Shown: positions 34,003-47,800, counted from the stretch's first letter. The stretch: DNA of 64,000 nt from Isoetes taiwanensis (GCA_021234155.1 JAJEKV010000053.1:2422164-2486163), one strand, 5' to 3'. Program-made: numbers and translations. The notes: generated by a model not told the origin, from the letters alone.

Positions 34003-36700
34003 ATAGCCAGAGCTTCCAGGACATCTCGAATATGGATGCATCCTTGGGATTTTCTTTTTGCTGCGAATCTGGCAAGCATTGCTCCACCGAGTCAGAAGCC
34101 TCCAGTATTGATTGCTCTCGAATATGGATGCATTCTTGGGATTTTTGTTTTTTTGTTGCGAATCTAGCAAGCATTGCTCTGCTAAATCAGAAGCCGCTAG
34201 TATTGATTGAGAAATAGGAAGGTCTGTAAATTGATGAGGAGAAGAAATTGGTGAATCCAGAGAAAATTGCTTTATTGACAATATGATTCATATAAATTTG
34301 CAGCTTTCTTGTTTGACTATGTGGGATACTCTTGACAGCTTTACAATATGTTTTTCTGACATATCTCATAGGATGTTATTCGCCCAAAAGCCCAGCATGC
34401 CCGGCCTACACATAACATTCTCAGTGATATTTTCAATTAAATCCATTTAGTCTTTCTGCAAGACCATACAGTTTGTACCATGGAGCAAAAACAGAGGCCA
34501 ACAAACAATCTGTTTTCTAGCTGAAGTTGATCAAGGTTATTTTATTTAACATGATCAAGGTTCTTCATTCTAATTTTATTTAACATATTTTCTACTCATA
34601 CCATCTCGATGATGCTTTTCAATGAAATCCACCCAGTCTTTCTGCAAGCACTTAGCCTTTCTGCAAGACCACAAAACTATTACCATGGAGCAGCTTAGAG
34701 ACCACTGCTCTTGAAGCTGACATTGATCAAGATTGTCCTTCTTATTTAACATAGATTGTCTTCATATGCTTCACAAAATGTCATCGCCCAAAAGCCTAGC
34801 ACGCAAAGCCTGCTCATAAGATACTGATGCTTTCAGTTGGATTCTTTTTGCAAGCCACATAAATATACTGTGGAATAATGTGGAATAGAAACACTAAGAA
34901 CAAGGAAAGTCAAACAAACTACATCTCTTGAGTGTCTGAAAAAGGATTCATGCATGCAAAAGATGTAAGAAAGTTACCTGTTGAATAAAGCAAAAATGTT
35001 ATCAAATTTGCCACAGATGCTACATACCTTCATTGCATAAACCATCCTTAAAACCAACTTCTCAGCTTCCACAAAATTTTAAGGAACAAATTCTTCAGCT
35101 GCATTCTGGAACTTATCTAAAGCTGCTCACAGTTCTAGAAATATATGGGCGAACATAACAGAAGGAAAGGTCCAATCCTTCATCAAGAGGCTCATTCGGT
35201 TACCATCTTGTGATTTTGGGAAGAAAAATAAAAAACTATCTTGGATACCCTATTTCCCATCACATTCCCACTATTAATAGGCTTGAAGGCATAGGCAGAA
35301 TCCCTTTAAAAACCAGATATGAATCCGGCACAGGGAATATTTGTAGAAATTGCTTAGCGGGTGGAGTTATGGATTCATCCTCAGCTCTGCACAAGAACAC
35401 AAAATTAAACCATGCACTATTCATCAATTGAGAATCTGTGTCCTGGTGCTTCCCTTGTTTTGAGATCCCTTGTGCCTCATCATTGCAGCACCTTGAAGTG
35501 CATGCATGCGACTGAGTCGCTTCAAGAACTGAATATGAATTGAAATTGAAATTCCCAAAAGAGAAGAAGCCAAAACTAGATCACATGGACTGACTTTTTG
35601 CGCCCTACAATGCCAAAGCTGAGCTCCGAAACTGCTCATTTGTACAAACCCTTAATGATGTGATTCAACAGAGAAACATCATCGTCTGTGCATATTGTCA
35701 AAGATTGCCATAACATTCCATTTCAAAAAGCTAATCCAAAAACAACCTATTCCGATGAGAGCTTTGGGCGCGAGACCTCTTGCAGGCTCCAGAATCCCTG
35801 GCGAAAGACCTCCAGAATGCGTGTGGATAAGAACAACAATGGGAACGTGGCACTTCTGAAAAAAATTTCCTCGACTATTTTTTTATCCTAGTTTTTCCCC
35901 ACTCAGGAATCTAAGCATCAAAGGAATCGACTCTTAGTGAAACTGATTTATGGCTATCATGGTGTATTATGGCTAAATCGTGTGTTATGGCTTTTTGGCA
36001 CATGTGGGGGCATATTCCCTCCCCTTAAATCTAGAACGCACAAAGTGAGTCTTTTCCAAGTCAAACCTGCCCCTGTTGACCTGGCCATGAGAGGGACATT
36101 ATTAAGACAAAGACCATTCTATAAAAGAGTATTTTCAATGCAATACAGTACAGTAGGAAAACAACAATGAGATACAGTGTAGTAGGAAAAGAATAAGTAG
36201 AGCCTGGGGGATCGAACCCCAGATATCCAATGCCCATGCCTTACCTGTGTTCCACGTTCGGCCCATGCATAGGAGCCATCGAACACATGCCATTGACTAC
36301 GACTCCAAGATCCAGTTGTCAATGGCATGTATTTGATGATCTTATACATGGCTCTTTATTCGTTTCCTGGAAACCAACAAACACGACTCGTTAGTGAGCT
36401 TGGAGAATTGAACCCCAACGTAACGCCAATGCTCATCCGAGCATAAGGGAGATCCGGGTGCAGGGGGTCTCCCTTATGCCCAAGGGAAAAGGCCCCCTTC
36501 AACCCTACAGATGTTAGTAAGCAAATGGAAAACAGGAGTTCACATATTCACAGGCTCAGATAATGTACATGTGGCCTGGGGCCACGCATAGACACTGCAA
36601 ACACAACAAAAAGAAGAGCGCCTATCAAACTGCATAAACAAAAACACTGGAAACACAACAGAAAGAAGAACGCCTAGTTCCTGGGCTGTCCAGATGTTCC
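34003..36700. repeat. Long repeat unit A, copy 1 (2.7 kb)
   Basis: Nearly colinear with 51524-51545 plus 51988-54680, with high identity (small indels and single changes), for example ACATCTCGAATATGGATGCA at the start and CAAACTGCATAAACAAAAAC near the end. No long coding frame with recognisable motifs. Contains a tRNA-like SINE head at about 36190-36262. Confidence 0.9.
36190..36262 (-). repeat. tRNA-like SINE head within unit A
   Basis: On the minus strand there is box B GGTTCGATCCC (complement at 36208-36218) preceded by ACAGGTAAGGCATGGGC, a box A-like segment about 35 bases upstream. The same sequence recurs at about 54144-54216 in copy 2. It is not a tRNA gene: no complete cloverleaf could be formed. 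Confidence 0.5.
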
Positions 36701-36712
36701 TGGGATGTCCAG

Positions 36713-37424
36713 AGTGCCATTTTTGAAATACACCAAACTGGCACCTTACATCCTTCGCCACTCAGGAGGCCCTTCTTCTGGGATTCAGAACCAGCATGAT
36801 GGCATGAAACAAATAACAAAGGGTTGGATAAACCTTAAAACAAGAGCTTTCGTTGTCTGCATGCAAAATTACTGTATTTCTACATAAAGATACTACATCA
36901 AAAATACATACATAACTAAACCTTTGAGAATAGTAATCAAAACAAATGCAAATGTATTGCGCACTCTATAAATATTGAACGGTATGTCATCTTTAATAAT
37001 GGCAATGGAATCATAGGAAAACTTTGGGCGTATATGCATAAATGTAAGTTTTATGCTAATTTAACCATTTTTGTGATATTTTAAGGAGAAAACTTTACTT
37101 TTACAAGAAATTTATCGCAGCGGCCTTGGTTGCCGCAAACATTCCTTTTGTTCAATTTGGTGCAAACGATACCCTGTTTAGAACGTACTCGTAAGCAACG
37201 TTAAAATGCCATGCAAGACGTCTGGTGTCGACAGAACGATGGTGCTCAAAAATTATCTTATGTCATCAAGATTACATGTAGAAGATGTCGTCAATATGTT
37301 TGGGAAAATTTTGCAAGTATACAATGGTGAAGAAAAGAGTCATATTTGTATGGCTAAAGACAAAAACGGGCGTGGTTATATTGTGTATCCACACCATGAT
37401 GATTTACTTACATGTAGGAAACAA
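36713..37424. repeat. Long repeat unit B, copy 2
   Basis: Second copy of 31446-32135, joined directly to unit A on its left. With copy 1 it forms direct repeats of about 700 bp that flank C-insert-A. Beyond 37424 the copies differ: C follows copy 1, a hairpin sequence follows copy 2. Confidence 0.85.
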
Positions 37425-37434
37425 GGTGCTGCGC

Positions 37435-37453
37435 ACGGAGGGTTGCCCTCCGT
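37435..37453. repeat. Short perfect hairpin ACGGAGGG...CCCTCCGT
   Basis: An 8-bp stem with a 3-base loop directly at the right end of repeat B copy 2, preceded by ACAAGGTGCTGCGC. Similar GC hairpins with the same surroundings occur at 44532-44555, 48374-48396 and 51236-51260. Confidence 0.55.
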
Positions 37454-37571
37454 GACCCGAGGGTGAAGTGGCTTAAATCATACTTCAAAGTCACGTTTTC
37501 ACAACCAATCAAAATTGCTAGTTCAAAACAATACAATACCATTCTAGTGGATGATTATGATGATTGTGCCT

Positions 37572-37640
37572 GAACGTTTGGTCTAGTGGCAACACACTAG
37601 TCCTAGAACAAATATGTCTTGAATTCGAGGGCGCCTAGAG
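37572..37640 (+). repeat. tRNA-like SINE head
   Basis: A box A-like TGGTCTAGTGG at 37579-37589 and a box B-like CTTGAATTCGAGG at 37618-37630, about 40 bases apart. Box B departs from the GGTTCGANTCC consensus, so this is a decayed copy. Confidence 0.4.
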
Positions 37641-39234
37641 TCGCATTCAATGTAAGGTGGTTGGGTGCAGGACCCAACTATTACACAACTAAGCAATGTT
37701 AAAGTGGTGTGTGCGTCATATGTCCCAAGGGATGCTGCCAAGTGGCATGACGTAAAAATTGCTTCTTCCTCTTCTTTGCCAAGACTCAAGGGATGCTGCC
37801 AAGTAATGCTTCTTCCTCTTCTTCTTCAACATGGTTCATATATCTATCGCATATATCTATTGCATAATTCGGTAATAAAAACATTCAATTCACCACCAGG
37901 GAGATGAAGGTGAAGTAGCCTTGAAAGAAGTAATAGCATTTAACACTGTAAAAAATTGGTTGGATTTCTATGGCATTGACCGAGAGAACAATGGATAAAG
38001 CTTTTGCCTTTAACCTTGAGAACTGAGTTTAAGACTCCTATTTTTCAACAAGGCCTTTACAAAGGTCAGAAGCTTAGGAACATAATAAAATACTAAATAA
38101 AATACGACAATAATAAATTAAATATGAACAGAAGCTAGCAAAAAAGTGCAACAGGAGGCTTGGGCATTTTTGGTTTGGATTCAGTTTGCATTTGATTGGG
38201 TTAACTTGTTGATAAAAACATTCACATGAAAGTTCATGGGCACCAATCACCTATGTAGAGGCTCATCTTATAAGCAAAGACAGGACATGGGAATAAATCG
38301 TAGATAATAATGAAATTGAGTTAAAGCTGTTCAATATTGGTAGATGCTCCTCCCAATAGTTGACAAGTTCTTTATTCTCATCATCACCTAAGCTGCGTGG
38401 CATAACATATTAGATAACTGGGGTGGCATGAAAAGCTATTCCCTCAAAGCTTAATATACTTAATCAGCTTAAAACCCAAAAGATTGTGGAAAACAATATA
38501 GATCAATGTGTATATGACATTGTCATGTAGAATTGGAAAAACTTAATGTTCCATACACGATGACAATTCGGGGCATGTCATTGGCTGATGACAATTTTGA
38601 TTGCCTTCTTACAGTTAAATGTAAGATTATCGATGTTAAGTCCAGCCTAACCTTTTACAGGTTCCCTCTGAAGAAGGCTCTCAATTATCTACATGATGAT
38701 GAAGATAGTTTAAAAAAACTCACATGTAAAGAAGTACTAGTTAAAATGCTCTGCAAGCTTTGGACAAAATGAAGAAGGCATAATGACAATTCTCATGCAT
38801 GTTGTATTATATAGCAATTAAGATGTATAAACTTCATAGTTATGAGCATTACCTTTATTTTCAACATTTGGATGAAAAGCAAGCACGGCGCGCTCAAAAT
38901 GGAAAAGCACATACCAAACAAACTGCGCTCAAAATGGAAAAGCACATACCAAACAAACTTAGTCTTATACCTGCATCCATATGACAACACTGCAAAGTAG
39001 CCTCAATCGCATCATGGTAAAACTTGCTCACCAAAGTTGAAGGACCAAGCTCTATAACCAAGCTCAAATATTTAGGAAATGCCATCTCACTTTGCATTTC
39101 AGATGTACAAAAACAGGAAAATCATGATATACTTGGTGGACGAACTAAAAGGCATGATGTTGTTCCATAGAACATGCATGAAAATCAAATAAAGAATGTT
39201 GTTTGCATAGTTGAACATAAAATAATGATGAACA
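37641..39234. other. Non-coding DNA between the repeat block and the LINE
   Basis: No recognisable gene. Contains a duplicated CAAGGGATGCTGCCAAGT (37727 and 37788) and a tandem duplication GCGCTCAAAATGGAAAAGCACATACCAAACAAAC (first unit from about 38889, second from about 38926). Confidence 0.45.
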
Positions 39235-39729
39235 ATGATGGTCCAGATTGGGCTAAAAATAGAACAATTGTCCAATATCTTCTCTACGGCACATGGTGGG
39301 ACCAAGGAGATTAATCCCAGGCAAGATCTTTCCATTATAAATGCTGAAGCTAATTTGATGGTCAATAATCCTAATAGAGATAATATTATACCTGACTCCA
39401 TTAACAAAACTTCTATAGAGACTACACAACCTGATTGTTGCAAATCAAAATTCTGGCAATGCTCTCACTATGAGAAATTGTCTGTAGACATGGACTCTGA
39501 AGATTTAGACCCTGACAAAGAGAATGCCCTCTCACACCTCTTATCAAACACTGATAGCCTCTGGGACAATGATATCTACCTGAATGCTCATCAGGATAAG
39601 ACTTCTGTTGATCACTCTACTGCTAAAAAGATCAAAAAGAAAAAGGGCAAACATAATTCAGGTCTGCTCTGCAACACCCCTGCAGCTAATACTCGGCTTA
39701 AATCCAAAAAAGCTGCCAGACTCCATTGA
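39235..39729 (+). pseudogene. LINE ORF1, C-terminal part
   Basis: About 165 residues, acidic then basic (MDSEDLDPDKENALSH, TAKKIKKKKGKHNSG), stop 31 bases before the ORF2 ATG. No zinc knuckle is in the part present. Position directly before ORF2 identifies it. Confidence 0.6.
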
Positions 39730-39762
39730 TTCCCCCCAAGGTTGCCTTTGCCTAATTTAACC

Positions 39763-42700
39763 ATGAAGATTCTAAGTTGGAATCTAAGAGGCATAAAGGG
39801 CCCTCTGAAAAGGAGAAGAGCCATTTCCCAAATTAGGAGTTATGATGCAGACATCATTCTGCTTCAGGAACTAAGGCTCCCCAGCTTTGAGTGCTCCAAT
39901 CTCTCAGATTGGATTGGTCCAGGTTTTTCCTCCACATGGATTGAAGCAACTGGAACCTCAGGAGGTCTCTGCATTATTTGGAGACACCTAACTCATAGCT
40001 CTGTCTACTCTAGCCCTTGCAGAACCTGGCAATCAGTAATCTTTAAACATAATGACTCCAAATTTGGTGTGATAAATGTTTATGCTTCTATTGAGTCGAG
40101 ATCTAGAGCTAACACTTGGCTCAATGTAAACAATTATATTGCATCTCAGGATTGTGATACCTGGATTATGGCAGGGGACACATGGGATTTGAAAATTGGG
40201 AAAAATCTCAACATGTCCTCTGTTGAAAGAACTCAATGGGATCAAATGCTAGACAGCCATTTTCTTCAGCACATCCCATCTTCCACCTCAGTCTACACAT
40301 GGTCTAATAAGCAAGAAGGGAGTAACAGAGTATATTGTGCACTTGACAGGTTTTACATTAACAACACTTATAATGAGATATGGAATAATTGTCTGGTTTA
40401 CAGTGATGAGTGTACTTCAATTTCTGATCACCAGCCTCAGTTCTTTACAACCAAACTTATGCTCTCCATCAAAAGGCATGGTAATACACCTTTCAAATTA
40501 AACTGCAGCCTCCTAGATTCTGAAGCCTTCTGTAAAGATTACATTGCATACTATGCCACTCTTCCCAAGGTCAGATCTACAAATTCTATGAGAACCTTCT
40601 ATGCCAATATTAAAAATTCAAAGGCCTGGATTAAACAATGGTCAAAGAATTTTCATGAGATCAAGCAGGCAAAAAAGAAATCTTGTCTGCAGGAAATGAA
40701 GGAGGTTAGAATCAATCTGCAAACTGACCCCTTCAATATTGAGCTTCATAGAAAAGAAGGAAGTCTAGAAATGGTAATTAAAACCATTGAAGAGCTAGAA
40801 GCTAAAGGAGCATCTATCAGGTGTAAACTAAAATATCTATCTAACATGGATCATGGAAACTCAAGGTTCTTCTACAGAGTTGCTAAGTCTAGGCTTATGA
40901 AAAGTCAACTTATCTCAGTCAAGGATGGAAATGATAACACCATTACAGATCAAAAAGAAATTTCCAACTTCTTACCCTTTCCGAACTATGCCAATATTTT
41001 TCCCCAACCCTCGGACAATCATGTCCGGTGATCGCGGAAGCTAAATCTTTCACCGATTTGATTGAAACTAATGGTTTACAAAGTAACATTGCCATGACCC
41101 CTGCAATGGAGGCAATTCCAAATGTTGAAGAGATTTTCTCCACCCTAAAAAGTCTTGCAAAAGGTAAAAGTCCAGGTCCTGATGGGTTACCCCCAGAATT
41201 TTTTATTAGATTTTGGGAAATTCTTAAAGATGACTTTGTGCATATGATCAAAGGCTTCTGGAACTCGAACCACCTTCATCCTTCTCTTTCATCTGGCCTT
41301 ATTACTCTAATTCCCAAGGTTGACAATCCTCAATCCTTCTCTGACTGGAGGCCTATCTCTCTGACAAACTCCACCTATAAGGTTTGTGCCAAAATCATAG
41401 CCAACAGGGATCAAATCTCATCTCCAAGATGTTATTAGCTTGAATCAATCTGCCTTCCTCCCCAACATTCATCCCGGATAACTACATTGCAGCCATGGAG
41501 GGAATGCACTGAATAATCTTACTAAGCAAAATCGCATTACGCTCAAGCTAGATTTCTCCAAAGCTTTTGACACTGTTAGGTGGAACTTTTTAGAATTTTC
41601 TCTTCAAAAGCTTGGCTTCAGTGAAAAGATAATTAAGCTTATTTTGGGGCTAAATTCCAGATCTCAATCAACTGTCCTTGTCAATGGTTCCCCAGGCTAT
41701 TTTTTTCCTCTTGCTCGAGGGGTGAGACAGGGATGTCCCCTTGCACCTTATCTCTTTCTGGCTGTAGCAGAGATGTTAACTAGAGTGATCAATTACCATC
41801 AATCTATGGGGAATATTGTTGGACTTAATCTTCCAGACAATACAACCAATCTGTCTATTCTTCAATATGCAGATGACTCGTTCAGCTTTCTCAAAAATGA
41901 TTCTAGCATCATTTCCAATTTTCTCCACACCATTCACATCTTTGGAGCTGCCTCTGGCATACAGCTGAATCTAAATAAATGTACTATCATTGGAGACATG
42001 AACACTGATAGCATTGCTGGTATCAAATGCATTAGATCAACAGAGACAACTAGCCTTTTAGGTATGCCTCTGTTACTGAATCCCAGTTTAAAAGAGTTAT
42101 GGTCTCCTATAGTTGCAAAAATTAGAAAGAAATTAGGCAACTATGGCAATTGTCTCTCTCTGGCAGGGAGAACAATAATTGCTAATTCAGTCATTGCTGC
42201 TTCTCACATTTATTACTCCTCAGCTCTCTTGGCTCCCAAGGGTATTTATCAGCAAATTGAGAGAATTGTAAGAAATTTTATCTGGAAGAATCATCACATG
42301 GTTAACTGGAACACTATCACCAGAAGCAAGATACATGGTGGCCTTGGCTGCAAAAATTTGACCCTTCAGGGTTTTGCATTAGCAGGAAAATACATTTGGA
42401 AATCATTATTCAATCATAACAACCCAGCTATGGTCTTTATCAAACATTGGTTATCTTGCAGTCACCCTAAAGGGCATCCTTCGATCAGCCATAGTTTACC
42501 TTCCTCAGCTTTCACAACTTTGAAACCTGCCCCTAATACTTCCCCTCTAATGAGAAGTTTCATTCTGGCTTGGAACAAGGTTCACAAAACCTTTGATAAT
42601 TCTGCTATTGAGAACAGTCACTCTAACACAAGTTTATTCTGGAATCCCAATTTCTCCAGGGATAATTCCACTCCTTTGGCCATAAACCACCCAAAGATTT

Positions 42701-43442
42701 ATAAAAAGTGGATGTCCTATGGAATATTACATCTCGGTGATCTCTGGGATCACACAAGGTGGACATCATGGACCAATCTGAAAAATCGAATCGAGGCGCT
42801 TCTTCGAGACAAAATTATGTACTGATTCATCATGCAAAGAGTTGGCAATGTCAACATCCAACACAATCCTATCACCGCCCAATGGACTCGTGTGGTAAAT
42901 CCAATTACAAGGTATCCAAGGTTTATACTTGTTTAAATAAGCCTAACATTCCTTCCAAGTCTAAGCTCTATTGGGATCTTTCGGATGACATCAATTAAGA
43001 TTATTCAAAAATATTTGGCTTTCCTACTTGCCCCCAAAATTTCTTATTTTTGGGGTTAATTGCAAATAAGAGTGTTCCATGTCCGGAGACTATCTCAAGG
43101 CACTCAATTACGCAACCAATTCGGTTAATCCCTATTGCCCTCTTGGATGCGGATATGTTGAATCTATGGAGCACATATTTGGTCATTGTAAAGCTTACTA
43201 CTTTTGGGCATGGTTTGAAGATACCTTTCATATAAATTGTCCTCGCTTTTTTCTTGGAATTTTTGATGAATGATGATGCTTATAAGAATACTTTATGTTG
43301 CATTGCATTATGGAATGTTTGGAAGCATAGAAACAGATATGCCAAGATGGAGGAAAACAAATATCTATGTTCTCGATCAAATCACAAGTCATATATGACA
43401 TTGAGATGGTTGCCACCAAAAAAAACACTTGCACAAAGATGA
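39763..43442 (+). pseudogene. LINE ORF2: endonuclease, reverse transcriptase, zinc-binding C terminus
   Basis: Starts MKILSWNLRGIKG. Endonuclease motifs: LLQELRL, VINVYAS, GDTWDL (usual GDFN, catalytic Asn lost), CALDRFYI, SISDHQPQF. After a shift near 41015: GKSPGPDGLPPEFF, LITLIPKVDNPQSF, DWRPISLTNSTYK. After another: LKLDFSKAFDTVRW (first Asp), GVRQGCPLAPYLF, LQYADDSFSF (catalytic Asp pair). In later frames: NPYCPLGCGYVESMEHIFGHC, the zinc-binding domain of plant LINE RTs. At least three frameshifts. Confidence 0.92.
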
Positions 43443-44333
43443 CTTGGATACAAAATGGTTAAATATAGGAGCTCATAGACTCATTTCAAACTAAATTGTC
43501 ATGATTTACTATCGACACTCATTGTACTTCTCCTAGATTACATGGGGAGCCTTAGCGAGACTTTGGCACCGATGGAGCCCGAAATACTGAGACTTTTCCT
43601 GTAGGCGCAGGCCGGTACATGACATACAATACACATATGATATGTGGACGTGCACGCTAGAGGCGTCAAAAATATAGACATAATTAGCATACGATGAAGA
43701 ATTAGATTGGGCTATGGAGTTCCAGAAGCACATACCTTATGCACGAGATCCGGTGGTTTATGGAGAGTAACAAGATAGAAGAATGACAAATCGCCAGCTT
43801 TGAGTATTACAGAGAATGCTACTACCATCATAGGGGACTGGCAGATGCATATGGCACTCTAATAATTCTGATGTCAACTACCAATGCTGACAGGCTGATC
43901 ACTGAGCTAAACTGGGGAAATGGCAGAACCCTTATACTTCAACCAAACTTTCGAGCTCACTATGACTTCCTACACACATATCACTTTCACACAAACCACC
44001 CTACCCTTCCAAATCAGTGACCAGCACCCACCTGGCTTGAAACAGACTTGCATATAACCTCTACAGCTTATTAACATTTACTTTTTCTCTGCAGGAATTA
44101 TTCACTAATGCTGCTTACACACTTAGAGGCAGCACAGCATATTTCTCATCTTCTATTTCAGTTCACTACTGTTTTTGTTACTATTCTGCACACTACATTA
44201 CTATTATTATGTGCTTTCATCAGCACCTATTTCACTTATGTTCATTTGATAGTTTTTATTATTATGAGTAGCCTATCTATAAAGGTTCACTCACTATGCT
44301 GTACCTTTTTCTATAATTAATGAAAAAACCCCC

Positions 44334-44362
<29 letters not shown>
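44334..44362 (+). repeat. Poly(A) tail of the LINE
   Basis: An A-run of about 29 after CCCCC, marking the 3' end of the LINE. Confidence 0.8.
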
Positions 44363-44364
<2 letters not shown>

Positions 44365-44531
44365 TCTTGCACCTATCAGGAGGTGTTTTACATCATGATC
44401 TTCATTATCAAGTACAGGCAAGAGAAGTGTACTTGGAGTAGGTAAGCGTTTGTGACTCAAAGGGCCAAAAGAGGCAACACACCGGCTACATTCCAATGCT
44501 GCAAACCTATGCCACAAACCCACATAAACAA

Positions 44532-44555
44532 GGGTTTGCCCCCTAGGGGCAACCC
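44532..44555. repeat. GC hairpin GGGTTTGCCCC/GGGGCAACCC
   Basis: Near-perfect inverted repeat around TA. The same 24-25 base hairpin with the same left flank (ATAAACAA) recurs at 51236-51260. Confidence 0.6.
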
Positions 44556-44784
44556 AAAAAGAAGAGAAATTAAAAAAACAAGGTGCAAAGCACTGTGGAT
44601 TGCCCCCAAAATGCTATTATGAATAAAGCTTTATAAATGTATCTTCATGCGTCTGGTCGTTTTCTTGATTCTCATTCGAGAAAAGATCAGATAAATCCTG
44701 AATCATTCAATTTTTTTTTTTAGAGAAAAACAAAAACCTTTAATCATTCGAGTTTGATCATAGCATATCCAAGCAAGGTCTTGT

Positions 44785-44850
44785 GCGGCCTTAATTGGTA
44801 GCGCGATCCGCTCCGGTATGAGAGGGTCACAGGCCCAAACCCCGCCACCC
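44785..44850 (+). repeat. tRNA-like SINE head
   Basis: TTAATTGGTAGCG (box A-like, 44791-44803) and GGCCCAAACCCC (box B-like, 44832-44843), 40 bases apart, followed by GCCACCCCGAG. The layout is that of a tRNA-derived Pol III promoter. Decayed. Confidence 0.4.
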
Positions 44851-47800
44851 CGAGTCAAGTCAACAAAACAAAGAAGTGAGTCAAAAATGAAAATCAATAG
44901 AGGCCGTTCCTCCAAACCGTACTGGCGAGTTTCCCCACATGCGGCTCTCCACGACGATGTCGCTGACCCCTTCGCGGTTCTCTGCTACGGGTTACACCAT
45001 GGCACCTTACACCTTCGTGAAGAACCAAGTTCCATAGCTCTACTATCAAGATTGACAATGTTTATAATGCCTAAATTGCAAAAAATTAGAGAGCACATCA
45101 TGCAATACACTTATAATGGCACTATGTGCTAAATTCGCAAGACATTTAATTATTAGAAAGAGTTGCAAATAGCTATGCAATAGAGGCATTATAAAGAGGT
45201 CTCAAACCTTCCGAGAACTTTTATTTCCAAGTGAAGAAGTTGGGCTTCCAATCCATATGGTTGGAAATATCACGATCCGCGGAATGAGTTAGCATTCACG
45301 ATACAAATAGACTACAAGTTAAGTCACATATATATGGGTTCCACTTTCTCGAGGTTACATTAAATTTTCTTAGAAGTTCAATTTACGTGTTTGAACTTTT
45401 TTAATCTTATTAAATTAAACCCATAGGGAGCAAATTTCGGTAGGGGTGTAAATCTTAGGTGTATAATACGTAGATGTTATTTTTGGGATGCCACTTCTAA
45501 AAAATAATCGAAAATGCAATATGGCAATTATCGTCTAGTGTAGATGTCCGGGGTAATTTTAACAAAATAAGCCATGTATTTTTTTAACAAAGTAAGCCAT
45601 GTGAATCAAAAATTATTTTGTGAATGTAAGCGTTATAAACCGGTGAATAGTGCAAAGGTCTAAGAGGAGAATGTGTCATCTAATTTACAAAGCGACTTGC
45701 TAAAATGTATGGCAATCTTAAGCAATGTGCGGTGCAAGCTTATAAACTTCAAAATGACCTAATTCATAATCGTTTCTATCTTACGAATTTTGGCAAGTTC
45801 GCATATATTTTGGTTGACAATTTCTTGATGTTTAATTAAATTTTCTTAAAAGTTGGTAGTCACACTGTCCATTCTGGCTTACATATATACCAAAAGAATC
45901 CTCTGTTTGGTTTGACTTGATTAAAGACTGTTAATCTTTGTACATGGGATCATCGATGGCGTCTCCAACTTTTCTGATTAATGAAGTGGAAGATCCTGAT
46001 CCTTCCAAATAAACAATTAAACAATCTTCAAGATTGCAGAACCCTGTTAGAAACTAGCAGTCATACACAAACTAACTATGATTTGGAGTGCCAAATTTAC
46101 CTTGCAGTAATTTGGATAGATTGTCTAAATTCTCGGCGGTTTTGTAGTCGCGAGATCCTCCCCACCCAAATTGGATAGACGAACAAGCGACTATTACACA
46201 TATACCACATCCCATTAGAATTGTGAGCGGCTGGTTATGGCGGTGTTGATAGAATCATCATTTCGATGGTCGGATACGAGAATAAAGATGAAGGTAAGGA
46301 GAAAATCACCATCCTGTATTCATATTTTGCCTTGATATTTGGTAAGAATCGGCAAATGTTCTTTGCCGCTTTTGTTTTGCATTGAATAAAAATCATTAGC
46401 CTGGCTATTGGTCCGACTTAACAACAATAGATTACCCGCAAAGAAGACGGGTGAAAATGTTATTATCCTTTTTAACATTATATCCGGTAAATCGGCTAAA
46501 TGTGACACCCCTAATGCGGCAACTCCATTTATAAACGTTCCAATTCCTCTGTTGAGCCCCTTGCTTTCGGACACGCAAAAAAATGTTACTTTTATTGTCT
46601 CTAGAAAAGCATCGAATAAAAAGAACCATCTTCTTAGAATTAAAAAGTGGAAGAAAAACTTGAAAAGACATTGCTAAATTGGAAAGAAACAGAGATCGTG
46701 ATATTTATTCCTTTAGAGGAAAAGATTTTACAACCATTCCGAAAGCCGCAGTTGAGATTCGGCGGCGACCCATTTGCAACAAAATGTACCACAACGGTAA
46801 TATCTTCATTACTTTTTAACAATTTTCGTGTGCATCTTCATCATGGGCCTATCATTTTGTCATTTTGTTTGCAAACAAAATGACAGAGCAAACAAAACAA
46901 ATTCAAATCTTCATAATTTAGCTCCATAGATTTATGCGCCAAAGAAGAATTTTGCGGGGAAAAGAAAAGGGGAATTTTAAGCTCAAAAATCTTACCATAA
47001 GCCTTGATTTTATTGTCAACATGGGGTATATAATACTATCAACGAAAACTTTGCTTGAAAAGAGGCTAGAAATCTCCATGAATCCAACGATTTTGGCCAC
47101 ATCTAGATGGATAAGGAAATGCAGCACGATCACAAAAGGTACATATTCAAAGATGCAACTTTGAACAGAATCTATGAGCATAAACATTCCCAGTTTCATT
47201 ATGATATAAAGTTCGAATCAAAAGAAACAATAGTAGCCGGATTAGTTACCTCTTTATATCGAATGGTGATAGACGTGGAATAGTCAAGAATGTGCTGATA
47301 TATGCACCCATTACGAGATTAATGTAAAGTCAGCTCGTAACTTTAATAGCTCCAAATCAAGCATGTCATGAAGAATGGCAAGAGCCATATATGTAGCATC
47401 TAGAATCCTCGCTTACATCCCGAATACTCCGAGGCCTAAAATCAAGCACAAACAAAGTACATCAACCTTTGCATCAACTTCATGAATAGGCCATACTTAA
47501 GATTAACTACAAAACTTATCTATAAATTTGTTTTGAGTAATGAATATCTTCTCTGACAGAAATCAAGAAAATAAAGCCAAAATCATATCTTCCTCAGAAC
47601 CAGAACCGATTGTGCAACAACATACTAACCCGCTCAATTTCATGGTGCTTAATTCCTCCTAGTCCGTTTTATTCCTCAATCCAAAGCTATGTTCCACAAG
47701 ATTGATATCATCTCTAAGCGTAAGGCAAGACCATGTAAGAACCGGAGGCGATTTCAATACTTCGGAACAATCATTTATCTCTGGGTTTTTTCTGCTCTGA

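Larger units (their letters stand above)
39235..44362 (+). mobile_element. L1-type LINE, degenerate, with poly(A) tail
   Basis: From left to right: the end of ORF1 (39235-39729), ORF2 with endonuclease, reverse transcriptase and C-terminal zinc-binding region (39763-43442), a 3' untranslated part of about 900 bases, and an A-tract at 44334-44362. Order and tail are typical for plant L1-type elements. Frameshifts near 41015, 41430 and after 42825 make it inactive. The 5' end of ORF1 is missing and no target-site duplication could be paired. Confidence 0.9.

Noticed and set aside
37320-37424. YPHHDDLL in repeat B read as a copia RT active site
   Set aside because: None of the surrounding copia motifs are present, and the frame closes within a few codons.
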